From positions 62,001 to 126,000 of the forward strand of contig JAHHHL010000014.1 of NCBI GenBank assembly GCA_019359375.1: a DNA stretch of 64,000 nt, read 5' to 3'. This DNA comes from Lyngbya sp. HA4199-MV5 (GTDB taxonomy: Bacteria > Cyanobacteriota > Cyanobacteriia > Leptolyngbyales > Leptolyngbyaceae). The notes under the pieces are model-generated. The model was given only the letters and a program-made list of their open reading frames with translations, made no database searches and had not been told where the DNA came from. Positions 25,167 through 32,691 of the stretch are shown here, one piece after another (within the stretch, counting starts at the first letter, position 1; the number at the start of each line of letters is the position of its first letter). The position numbers and the translations under genes were made by a program.

Positions 25167-25562
25167 ATGCAATCACTATCAAGCGATATTCTTTTACTGG
25201 CTAAGCAGCCCCGTGAGGTGCATGTGCTGGCATCGTTGTTGCGTTGCTCCAGCTACTCCGTTACGAGTGCAGGTACAGAAGAGGAAGCGATCGCCCACCT
25301 CACTCGGCAACCGCCTTTTCTGATTATTTTGGCGGGTGATCATCAAAACTGGTCTCACACTTTACTCCAGGACTTACGAACGTATGCCAGCACTCATCGC
25401 ACGACATTTGTTGCGTTGACTGATTTTCACGCACCTCGCTGGATGCATCAAGAGGAAAACCCTGGTTTTGATGGGTTCCTGGTGTACCCGTTAAGCAGCG
25501 AAGTATTGACATCGTTAGTCCAGTCTGCACAGACTCGTCAAGCGTTTTGTCTGGCGGTGTAA
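25167..25562 (+). CDS. Degenerate response-regulator receiver domain
   Basis: A 131-residue stand-alone domain with the alternating alpha/beta pattern of CheY: DILLLAKQPREVHVLASLL, then LTRQPPFLIILAGDHQNWSH for strand 3, TTFVALTDF for strand 4 and GFDGFLVYPLSSEVL for strand 5. The position of the phospho-acceptor Asp is Ala or shifted by two (LAGD), and the switch Lys before the conserved Pro is Tyr (VYP). It is therefore likely a pseudo-receiver that does not take part in normal phosphotransfer, if the fold call is right. It ends 22 bases before the deacetylase gene and may be cotranscribed with it. Confidence 0.6.
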   Translation: MQSLSSDILLLAKQPREVHVLASLLRCSSYSVTSAGTEEEAIAHLTRQPPFLIILAGDHQNWSHTLLQDLRTYASTHRTTFVALTDFHAPRWMHQEENPGFDGFLVYPLSSEVLTSLVQSAQTRQAFCLAV

Positions 25563-25584
25563 AGTGACGTGTTGAGAGAGTAAC

Positions 25585-26301
25585 GTGGTATCCTTCGCAC
25601 CTGCCTATCCTCTGCTGTACCAGGCGCTCAAGCCACTGTTCCCAACCTGTTTGTGGTCTGGTGACGAAGCGCGTCCTGCGATCGCCCTTACCTTTGATGA
25701 TGGTCCCCATCCACGCTACACCCCGCAACTCCTGGAAGTTCTAGAACGCTACAGCGTCACGGCTAGTTTCTTCTGGTTGGGAGCCTGTGTACAACGATCG
25801 CCCACGATCGCCCGTGCAGTCTACGAACAGGGTCACTGGATTGGGCTGCATGGCTACGACCATCAATCCTTTCCTCTACTTTCAGAGTCTGCACTCAGGC
25901 AAACCCTGGTTGCTACTCAGGCTGAAATTACACTCGCCTGCGGTCTGTCGCCAACGACTATGCGCGATGTGCGCCCTCCCAACGGACTCTTCACGCCACA
26001 CACTCTCACGCTGCTTCAGCAATGGCAGTACCGCGCTGTGATGTGGAGCGTCGTCCCAGAGGATTGGGTGAGACCCGGCGTGACCACGGTGGTGCAACGG
26101 ATCTTACGACAGGTAAAAAATGGCTCCATTATCGTGCTGCATGATGGCGTTCATGGTGGAGACAATGTTGCCGAAACGGTCAAGCAATTGCTGCCTCTCT
26201 TGCTAGCACAGGGCTATCGCTTCGTTACGATCGATCAGCTCTGGCAAGAACGACTGAACAGCATCCCTAGTCAGCGATCGCACTCTGATGTCACGCCGTA
26301 G
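25585..26301 (+). CDS. Polysaccharide deacetylase (NodB homology domain)
   Basis: A 238-residue carbohydrate esterase family 4 enzyme. Motif 1 is TFDDGPH near residue 35 (catalytic base Asp and metal Asp), motif 2 is HGYDHQS (metal His pair) near residue 93, motif 3 is RPPNG near 131, and motif 5 is LHDG near 192. It should remove N-acetyl groups from peptidoglycan or an exopolysaccharide. There is no clear signal peptide, and the N-terminal YPLLYQALKPLFPTCLW may act as a weak anchor. GTG start at 25585 with GAGAG seven bases upstream. Follows the receiver-like gene. Confidence 0.9.
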   Translation: MVSFAPAYPLLYQALKPLFPTCLWSGDEARPAIALTFDDGPHPRYTPQLLEVLERYSVTASFFWLGACVQRSPTIARAVYEQGHWIGLHGYDHQSFPLLSESALRQTLVATQAEITLACGLSPTTMRDVRPPNGLFTPHTLTLLQQWQYRAVMWSVVPEDWVRPGVTTVVQRILRQVKNGSIIVLHDGVHGGDNVAETVKQLLPLLLAQGYRFVTIDQLWQERLNSIPSQRSHSDVTP

Positions 26302-26420
26302 CACCGCTTGTTTGTCGTTACTTTTTTGTCACTATTTCTTGAGGGAGTGTTTGGTTCCCAATCCCTTCAACCCATACTGAGAAGCAGTCCATGTGACGAA
26401 GTAGCCGTTTGTGGTAGGTC

Positions 26421-26768
26421 ATGCTTGTGTTACCTCTAGTAATTAGCGAGGATCAGATCTTTACGTTTAATTTCTGGTTCAATGGCAGTGTCCGTTGTGG
26501 CATGTATCACCACAGTGAACTGTATTGCCGTTTAGAGTCATTTGCGATCCAGAAACGTCCTCAGGTCTATCAGCTTGGCTGCAAACTGGTTCAGCAGTAC
26601 ACAACCATTGTTCTTAGCAGTTCTGCAACTAGCTGTAGCCTTTGGATTAGCCTGCGTCATCCTTCCACGGGGCGCATTTTGCTAACGGCTGATACGTCTA
26701 GCCTTTTAGAGACGATGCTGCATGCTTCAGTAGAAGCGCCTTCGAGCGATCGCCCAACCCATGAATAG
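26421..26768 (+). CDS. Small hypothetical protein
   Basis: A 115-residue frame, compact and with balanced composition (DQIFTFNFWFNGSVRCGMYH, then HSELYCRLESFAIQ, VYQLGCKLVQQY). Several Cys and aromatic residues suggest a folded globular protein. I recall similar cyanobacterial hypotheticals but cannot name a family. No signal peptide, no clear ribosome site (GGTAGGTC before the ATG). Confidence 0.5.
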   Translation: MLVLPLVISEDQIFTFNFWFNGSVRCGMYHHSELYCRLESFAIQKRPQVYQLGCKLVQQYTTIVLSSSATSCSLWISLRHPSTGRILLTADTSSLLETMLHASVEAPSSDRPTHE

Positions 26769-27693
26769 ATGTGCTGTTCAAGCGTTCGCTGTCGTCAAAC
26801 AAACCTCAGTCCTTGCTCAGCTAAGGTAACGCGATTCTAGTTACAAAATTTTACATTTATAGGGCGGTTAGACCTGTTCGCAACGTGAAGAGTTTAGGCA
26901 GAACTTAACTGATGCTGTAGGCAAGCAGCCGAACGAATCGGCTGCTATAGGCTGTAGCGATCGCGCTGATTTCCTTAGCAGCCCTTTTTTAGCCCCAGCG
27001 AGTTTTAAGAATTCGTTAGAATCGCTGAACTCTTTCAGCAAATTGTTTAGGATTGCACTCAGTGGTTTTTCAGTATCTTGGAGAGGTTCAGGTAACGACT
27101 CAGTTTATCCTGCCAACTTAGAGTATTTGAGTTAACGTAGCTATCAGAGGTTCATCTCCATCCGGAGCCTGAGGCACAAAGCAGTTTCAGAATCAGTCTG
27201 AAGCTGGCATTGTTGTTTTCTGCATGTGATCTCGACCATCTAGTACGTACATTCAATTGCAATTCCTGTTCAAGTAGTGTGACCACCCATAGCATCGAAT
27301 GTCTAGAACCCACAGCATTAAATGCCTGCTTGCAAAAAGCCGTTTTGAGAGGAGTGTTCTGGCTTTGTGATGAAATCTTGATGGTTTGACCAGTTAGCTC
27401 GATCACGGTGACGATGCACCCACCCATACTTTTGCACCAAAGCAGGGTAAAGATATGCACCTTTTTGTTAGAAAGGCTACAATCGGATGCATCTCACAGA
27501 GGTTCTGCTTACTGTATTCTGGAGTTTGGTATCTCTGCCTAAGGACAGGTTTCCGTAGAGAACCGTCTCTTTCAATAAGCTCATGAAAAACCTTGGTTGA
27601 ATCATCAGTCTTGATTGTTTCAACTCTGCGTTTTACATGTGGATTTCTCTGTTGACTGATTTTTTTCTAGTTAAGGAGCATGAGGAACGCGGC
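26769..27693. other. Long leader/spacer upstream of the principal sigma gene
   Basis: Over 900 bases without a supported gene. A perfect hairpin lies at 26924-26946 (AGCAGCCGA / TCGGCTGCT), about 30 bases before a T-run at 26978. A 102-codon frame on the minus strand (27152-27460) has no recognised motif. Principal sigma genes often have long 5' regions with several promoters, but I cannot define hexamers with confidence here. Confidence 0.4.
26924..26946. terminator. Perfect 9-base-stem hairpin after the small hypothetical gene
   Basis: AGCAGCCGA (26924-26932), loop ACGAA, TCGGCTGCT (26938-26946). The T-run at about 26978 is not adjacent, so termination is uncertain; a leader structure is an alternative. 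Confidence 0.35.
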
Positions 27694-28833
27694 ATGACCC
27701 AGGCCAACGACGTACTCGAAATTGAGCTTTTAAGTGATGCCTCTGGCGATTTGCCTGAGAGCGAATTAGGGTTCTTCATTGAAGATGAAGATCGGGATGA
27801 ACCTGTGGATACGGCTACGGATGAAGAAGACGGTAAGCCTGGTAAGGCTCGGTCTACTCGTCGCCGGACAGCCGTGAAGAAAAAGCATTACACCGAAGAC
27901 TCAATTCGCTTGTATTTGCAGGAGATCGGGCGCATTCGGCTACTGCGGGCAGATGAAGAGATTGAGCTTGCACGTAAGATTGCTGATTTGCTTGAGTTAG
28001 AGCGCATTCGAGAAGATTTGCTCCTACAGTTAGACCGCGATCCTCAAGATAAAGAATGGGCTAATGCAGTCAACATGCCGCTCTCGGCGTTTCGTCATCG
28101 GTTGCATTTAGGTCGCCGCGCTAAAGACAAGATGGTGCAGTCCAACTTGCGCCTGGTTGTATCGATCGCCAAGAAGTACATGAACCGTGGCTTGTCGTTT
28201 CAGGATTTGATTCAGGAAGGCAGTTTGGGTTTGATTCGTGCAGCAGAGAAATTTGACCACGAAAAAGGCTACAAGTTTTCTACCTACGCCACCTGGTGGA
28301 TTCGTCAGGCTATTACCCGTGCGATCGCCGATCAGTCACGCACCATCCGGCTCCCTGTTCACCTCTACGAGACCATTTCACGGATTAAGAAGACCACCAA
28401 GCTTCTGTCACAAGAAATGGGTCGCAAGCCGACGGAGGAAGAAATTGCCACTCGGATGGAAATGACCATCGAGAAACTGCGGTTTATTGCCAAGTCTGCT
28501 CAGCTACCGATTTCGTTGGAAACCCCGATCGGGAAAGAAGAAGATTCTCGGTTAGGCGACTTCATCGAATCGGATGGCGAAACGCCTGAAGATCAGGTAT
28601 CGAAGAATCTGCTGCGCGAAGATCTGGAAAGCGTTTTGGATACCCTTAGCCCTCGTGAGCGGGATGTTCTGCGCCTGCGTTATGGCTTGGATGATGGTCG
28701 CATGAAAACGTTGGAAGAAATCGGTCAGATTTTCAACGTCACCCGTGAGCGCATTCGTCAGATCGAAGCCAAGGCACTTCGCAAGCTTCGTCACCCCAAC
28801 CGCAATAGTGTGTTGAAAGAATACATCCGCTAG
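27694..28833 (+). CDS. sigA: Principal RNA polymerase sigma factor (RpoD/SigA)
   Basis: A 379-residue group 1 sigma-70 factor. An acidic amino end (region 1.1-like) is followed by region 1.2 ([16 protein letters not shown]), region 2 with the core-binding and -10 recognition helix ([37 protein letters not shown]), region 3 and region 4 with the -35 helix-turn-helix ([20 protein letters not shown]). The intact 1.1/1.2 and the perfect region 2.4 sequence make this the housekeeping factor, not a group 2 paralogue. ATG 27694 is preferred since GAGGAACG precedes it at good distance; the frame from 27637 has unrelated residues. Convergent with phosphoketolase. Confidence 0.93.
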   Translation: MTQANDVLEIELLSDASGDLPESELGFFIEDEDRDEPVDTATDEEDGKPGKARSTRRRTAVKKKHYTEDSIRLYLQEIGRIRLLRADEEIELARKIADLLELERIREDLLLQLDRDPQDKEWANAVNMPLSAFRHRLHLGRRAKDKMVQSNLRLVVSIAKKYMNRGLSFQDLIQEGSLGLIRAAEKFDHEKGYKFSTYATWWIRQAITRAIADQSRTIRLPVHLYETISRIKKTTKLLSQEMGRKPTEEEIATRMEMTIEKLRFIAKSAQLPISLETPIGKEEDSRLGDFIESDGETPEDQVSKNLLREDLESVLDTLSPRERDVLRLRYGLDDGRMKTLEEIGQIFNVTRERIRQIEAKALRKLRHPNRNSVLKEYIR

Positions 28834-28860
28834 GCGATGCGAGTTTGATTTCCTTTAGTT

Positions 28861-28902
28861 AAACAAACCTCCGACAGTGTATTCTGTTTGAGGTTTGTTT
28901 TT
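28861..28902 (+). terminator. Rho-independent terminator of sigA
   Basis: AAACAAACCTC (28861-28871) pairs with GAGGTTTGTTT (28890-28900), and an inner ACAG/CTGT extends the structure; it is followed by a T-run at 28898-28902. It lies 27 bases after the sigA stop. The A-run at the other end makes it usable in the opposite direction. Confidence 0.85.
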
Positions 28903-28909
28903 ATGCAAT

Positions 28910-28941
28910 CTGTAGGGACGTTACATGTAACGTCCCTACAG
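28910..28941. repeat. Perfect 32-base palindrome between convergent genes
   Basis: The segment 28910-28941 is exactly self-complementary, with arms CTGTAGGGACGTTACA. It sits just after the sigA terminator and 31 bases before the stop of phosphoketolase. Similar TGTAGGGACGTTAC palindromes are dispersed repeats in cyanobacteria; it may also work as a bidirectional transcription barrier. Confidence 0.7.
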
Positions 28942-28971
28942 AAATCGTGATCAGATGCCTTGCGCGATCGA

Positions 28972-31452
28972 TCAGGCACGCGAACTGGCAGTTCCTTCTC
29001 CTCCTTGTTGCGATGGCACACTGCCTCCTGTAGCTGTTGGTTCGGCTGAGCTTGCTTTAGCCGCCCCGCTGTAGGCTTGCCACGTCCAGTTCTCCACTTC
29101 AGGCATATCTTTGCCGTAAGTGGTGACGTAATGCTTGTGTTCAATCAGCTTGTTGCGAATGTGCTGTTTGACATAAGCGCCAATTTTGCTGAGTTTGGGC
29201 ACCCGATCGATCACATCCTGCGCGAGGTGAAAGCGATCGAGATCATTCAACACCACCATGTCAAACGGGGTCGTGGTCGTCCCTTCTTCTTTGTAGCCCC
29301 GTACATGCAGATTGTTGTGGTTGGTGCGCTTGTAGAGCAGACGATGGATTAACCAGGGATAACCATGAAACGCGAAAATTATGGGTTTATCAGTGGTAAA
29401 AATGGAGTCGAAATCCCAGTCAGAAATGCCGTGGGGATGTTCGCTGGGTGGCTGAAGCGTCATTAGATCAACCACGTTGACCACACGGATTTTAAGGTCG
29501 GGAAACTGCGATCGCAAAAAGTCAACCGCCGCCAGCGTTTCCAGTGTGGGCACATCGCCAGCACACGCCATGACGACATCCGGCTCACCGCCTTGATCGT
29601 TACTTGCCCACTCCCAAATGCCCAAACCAGCCGTGCAGTGTTTAACCGCCGCATCCATACCCAGCCACTGCAATTCGGGCTGTTTGCCCGCAACGATCAC
29701 GTTGACGTACTGACGGCTCCGCAGGCAATGATCTGCAACCGAAAGCAAGGTATTGGCATCGGGCGGCAGGTATACGCGCACCACCTTGGCTTTTTTGTTC
29801 GTCACAACATCAATAAACCCCGGATCTTGATGGCTGAATCCATTGTGGTCTTGCCGCCAGACGTGGGAGGTCAACAAATAATTGAGAGAGGCGATCGGTC
29901 TGCGCCAGGGAATATCCATGCAGCTTTCTAACCATTTGGCGTGCTGATTAAACATGGAATCCACAATATGAATAAACGCTTCGTAGCAGGAGAAAAACCC
30001 GTGCCGTCCCGTCAGCAGATACCCTTCGAGCCAGCCCTGACACATGTGCTCGCTTAACACTTCCATGACTCGCCCCGATGGATCGACATGATCATCGTTG
30101 GGTAAAATTTCGGCTGTAGAAACTCGATCGGTGACTTCCAGCACCGCATTGAGCCGATTGGAGTTGTTTTCGTCGGGACTCATCATCCGAAAGTTGCGGC
30201 TTTCCAGATTTGCCTGCATGACATCCCGCAGGAATTGACCCAGAATGCGGGTTGATTCTGCCATCTCGGTGCCAGGGTTTTTGACATCAAACGCATAGTT
30301 GCGGAAGGCAGGTAAATGGAGATCTCGGAGGAGTAGCCCACCGTTGGCGTGAGGATTGGCACCCATGCGTCGATCGCCACTGGGTACCAGCTCTGCGAGT
30401 TCAGGCATCAGCTTGCCTTGCTCGTCAAAGAGTTCCTCCGGTTTGTAGCTCTTCATCCAGGTTTCTAACAGTTGCACATGCTCTGGATGGCTTGCCATTT
30501 CGGCAAGGGGCACCTGATGCGATCGCCAGTAGCCTTCGGTTTGCTTCCCGTCTACTTCTTTGGGACCCGTCCAGCCTTTGGGCGATCGCAGGATGATCAT
30601 GGGGAAGGGCGATCGTTGCTGGAAGCCATGTACCCGCGCCTCTCGCTGGATGCTTTTAATTTCAGCAATGATGGTATCGAGCGTACCTGCCATCAACTGA
30701 TGCATCGCTTCGGGATCAGAACCCTCTACAAAATAGGGTTTGTAGCCATACCCCACAAACAAACTTTCTAACTCGTGCTGGGGTAGACGAGCCAGCACTG
30801 TAGGGTTCGCAATCTTGTATCCGTTGAGATGCAAGATGGGCAAAACAGCCCCATCACGGGCAGGATTGAGAAACTTATTGGAATGCCAACTGGTTGCCAG
30901 CGGACCTGTTTCGGCTTCGCCATCGCCAACCACGCACGCCACAATGAGATCAGGGTTATCGAACGCCGCTCCATAAGCATGTACCAGCGCGTATCCCAGC
31001 TCGCCGCCTTCATGAATAGAGCCAGGCGTTTCGGGAGCCGCATGGCTGGGAATACCTCCAGGAAAGGAAAATTGTTTGAAGAGACTCTTGATTCCCTCTG
31101 CATTTTGGGGAATGTTTGGATACAGTTCGCTGTATGTGCCTTCCAGATAGGTGTTTGCGACCACACCAGGACCGCCATGCCCTGGACCAGCAATATAAAT
31201 CACGTCTAAATCTTGGGCTTTAATGACCCGGTTGAGATGGGCGTAGATAAAATTCAGCCCTGGAGTCGTCCCCCAATGCCCTAACAATCTTGGTTTGACA
31301 TGCTCCAGCTTGAGCGGTTCGCGTAGGAGCGGATTATCAAGCAAATAGATTTGTCCGACTGAAAGATAGTTTGCAGCACGCCAATAGGCATGGATATTCT
31401 GGAGTTCGCTACTGCTGAGAGGTTGCGGCTGTACTGACGTTGCAACAGTCAT
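28972..31452 (-). CDS. Xylulose-5-phosphate/fructose-6-phosphate phosphoketolase
   Basis: An 826-residue thiamine diphosphate enzyme that splits xylulose-5-P or fructose-6-P to acetyl-phosphate and a triose or tetrose phosphate, a carbon-saving route used by cyanobacteria. The PP-type motif [20 protein letters not shown] lies near residue 165, the substrate His cluster appears as GPGHGGPG and [19 protein letters not shown], and the family-wide [13 protein letters not shown] is near 45. The ATG at 31452 (MTVATSVQ) has GGGAG nine bases upstream; the longer frame to 31557 lacks support. The Ser/Gly/Gln-rich last 25 residues are an extra tail. No acetate kinase or phosphotransacetylase is adjacent. 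Confidence 0.95.
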   Translation of the reverse strand: MTVATSVQPQPLSSSELQNIHAYWRAANYLSVGQIYLLDNPLLREPLKLEHVKPRLLGHWGTTPGLNFIYAHLNRVIKAQDLDVIYIAGPGHGGPGVVANTYLEGTYSELYPNIPQNAEGIKSLFKQFSFPGGIPSHAAPETPGSIHEGGELGYALVHAYGAAFDNPDLIVACVVGDGEAETGPLATSWHSNKFLNPARDGAVLPILHLNGYKIANPTVLARLPQHELESLFVGYGYKPYFVEGSDPEAMHQLMAGTLDTIIAEIKSIQREARVHGFQQRSPFPMIILRSPKGWTGPKEVDGKQTEGYWRSHQVPLAEMASHPEHVQLLETWMKSYKPEELFDEQGKLMPELAELVPSGDRRMGANPHANGGLLLRDLHLPAFRNYAFDVKNPGTEMAESTRILGQFLRDVMQANLESRNFRMMSPDENNSNRLNAVLEVTDRVSTAEILPNDDHVDPSGRVMEVLSEHMCQGWLEGYLLTGRHGFFSCYEAFIHIVDSMFNQHAKWLESCMDIPWRRPIASLNYLLTSHVWRQDHNGFSHQDPGFIDVVTNKKAKVVRVYLPPDANTLLSVADHCLRSRQYVNVIVAGKQPELQWLGMDAAVKHCTAGLGIWEWASNDQGGEPDVVMACAGDVPTLETLAAVDFLRSQFPDLKIRVVNVVDLMTLQPPSEHPHGISDWDFDSIFTTDKPIIFAFHGYPWLIHRLLYKRTNHNNLHVRGYKEEGTTTTPFDMVVLNDLDRFHLAQDVIDRVPKLSKIGAYVKQHIRNKLIEHKHYVTTYGKDMPEVENWTWQAYSGAAKASSAEPTATGGSVPSQQGGEGTASSRA

Positions 31453-31769
31453 AAATTCCATCTCCCAAATGTTAAGGCTGGCAAATGCTAAGGCTGGAAT
31501 CGCTGCCGAAAACTGGTGTGTACCGGGCTTGATCATCAACAGATCTGGCTCAATCAATGCCTTCTGAGCTTGAGCGTGCAGGTAATACTGTCAACCTTCG
31601 CTCAGTCAATCAGAGCTATTCCTGTTTTGCTTCATCCAACAGAGGGAGATTTTGAAGATACGATCGCCTCTGTAAGATTCCGATCTCATCCTGCTCAGAT
31701 TAAAGAGTCGTCTTTGGGCGGCATCCAGAGAAGAGGGTTAGACACCTAACACTAAAAGTTGTTCAAAGC
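31453..31769. other. Spacer between phosphoketolase and META-domain genes
   Basis: Both flanking genes are on the minus strand, so this holds the phosphoketolase promoter. No hairpin, repeat or gene is evident. Confidence 0.4.
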
Positions 31770-32510
31770 TTAACGATCAATGTTCCCGTTGATGGTGAGC
31801 GTGGAACCGTTCCCTGCAATTGGCACAAAAACGACGATTTTAGCTTCGCCAGATAAATTAGTGTAGCGAATACCTTCGGGCGTTTGCTCGGTTTTAACGG
31901 GAGTTCCTTTGACCCACGTAAGGCGATCGCGCTTGTCGTAAACATTCATGCGCGTTTGTCCATTTTGGGTGAACACTCGCACGGCGTTGCGTCGCCCCTG
32001 AAGCGCCACTAACGTCGTCTCCATTGGCTTGGCTGCGGTCAAACGGGTAAAGCGCAACGGTGCCTCTATACCTCGGCTATAAACCAACAGAGAGGTACCA
32101 TTCAAGCTGACGCTGACTCGCTCAGCGGTTTGAAGCGCTTGAAAATATCGATTTTCCTGATCCATCACCGCAGGCGGGCACAGCTTTTTGGTGGAGGCGA
32201 TCGCGCCGACCGTAAAGCGATCGCCCATCAGTTGCGCTTGAGCCGTGTAGCGATTACAGCCTCCTTGTCCAGTTACGCGATCGCGCCCATTGAATCGGAA
32301 GGTTGTTTGCAGATTGTCTACTACTCCCGTCCCGTTTAAATCTTCCAGGAACCATTCGGTATCTGCAAATTGCGGTTGGGATGGTTTAATCATCGCTCTA
32401 CCAGCTTGAGCGATCGTGCCCGTCTGCATGGCGGCGATCGGAGAAATGGCAGCACTCAAATCAAGGATGCCAATACTGGCTCCCAGCAATAGTGCCAAAC
32501 GCGTTTTCAT
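31770..32510 (-). CDS. Exported META-domain (HslJ-like) protein
   Basis: A 246-residue protein with a signal peptide (TRLALLLGASIGILDLSAA...). The META domain covers about residues 45-155: TEWFLEDLNG, TTFRFNGRDRVTGQGGCNRY and ASTKKLCPPAVMDQENRYFQALQTAE, the GCNRY and MTxxxCP elements being diagnostic. A second half (155-246) has FTQNGQTRMNVYDKRDRLTWVKG and resembles a short beta domain. HslJ relatives are outer-membrane or periplasmic proteins linked to stress. ATG 32510 with GAGGAAG ahead is preferred over a GTG four codons upstream. Confidence 0.88.
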   Translation of the reverse strand: MKTRLALLLGASIGILDLSAAISPIAAMQTGTIAQAGRAMIKPSQPQFADTEWFLEDLNGTGVVDNLQTTFRFNGRDRVTGQGGCNRYTAQAQLMGDRFTVGAIASTKKLCPPAVMDQENRYFQALQTAERVSVSLNGTSLLVYSRGIEAPLRFTRLTAAKPMETTLVALQGRRNAVRVFTQNGQTRMNVYDKRDRLTWVKGTPVKTEQTPEGIRYTNLSGEAKIVVFVPIAGNGSTLTINGNIDR

Positions 32511-32691
32511 GGTCTTCCTCACACATGGATTGGTGCTGTCTGGTCGATCAAGCTGCGTATTTTAACGATTGCAGCCTGCTTCACAGAGAACAGCCTGTTT
32601 ACTTTTTCACGATACTGGCTGGCGATCGCATGGCGAAGCACGTTTCAAAAAATGATCTCCTGTTGCCTGTGCTCTCCAGGAGAGCAGACCT

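Noticed and set aside
27152-27460. 102-codon minus-strand frame before sigA
   Set aside because: No recognisable motif and no support from neighbours; left as unexplained spacer.
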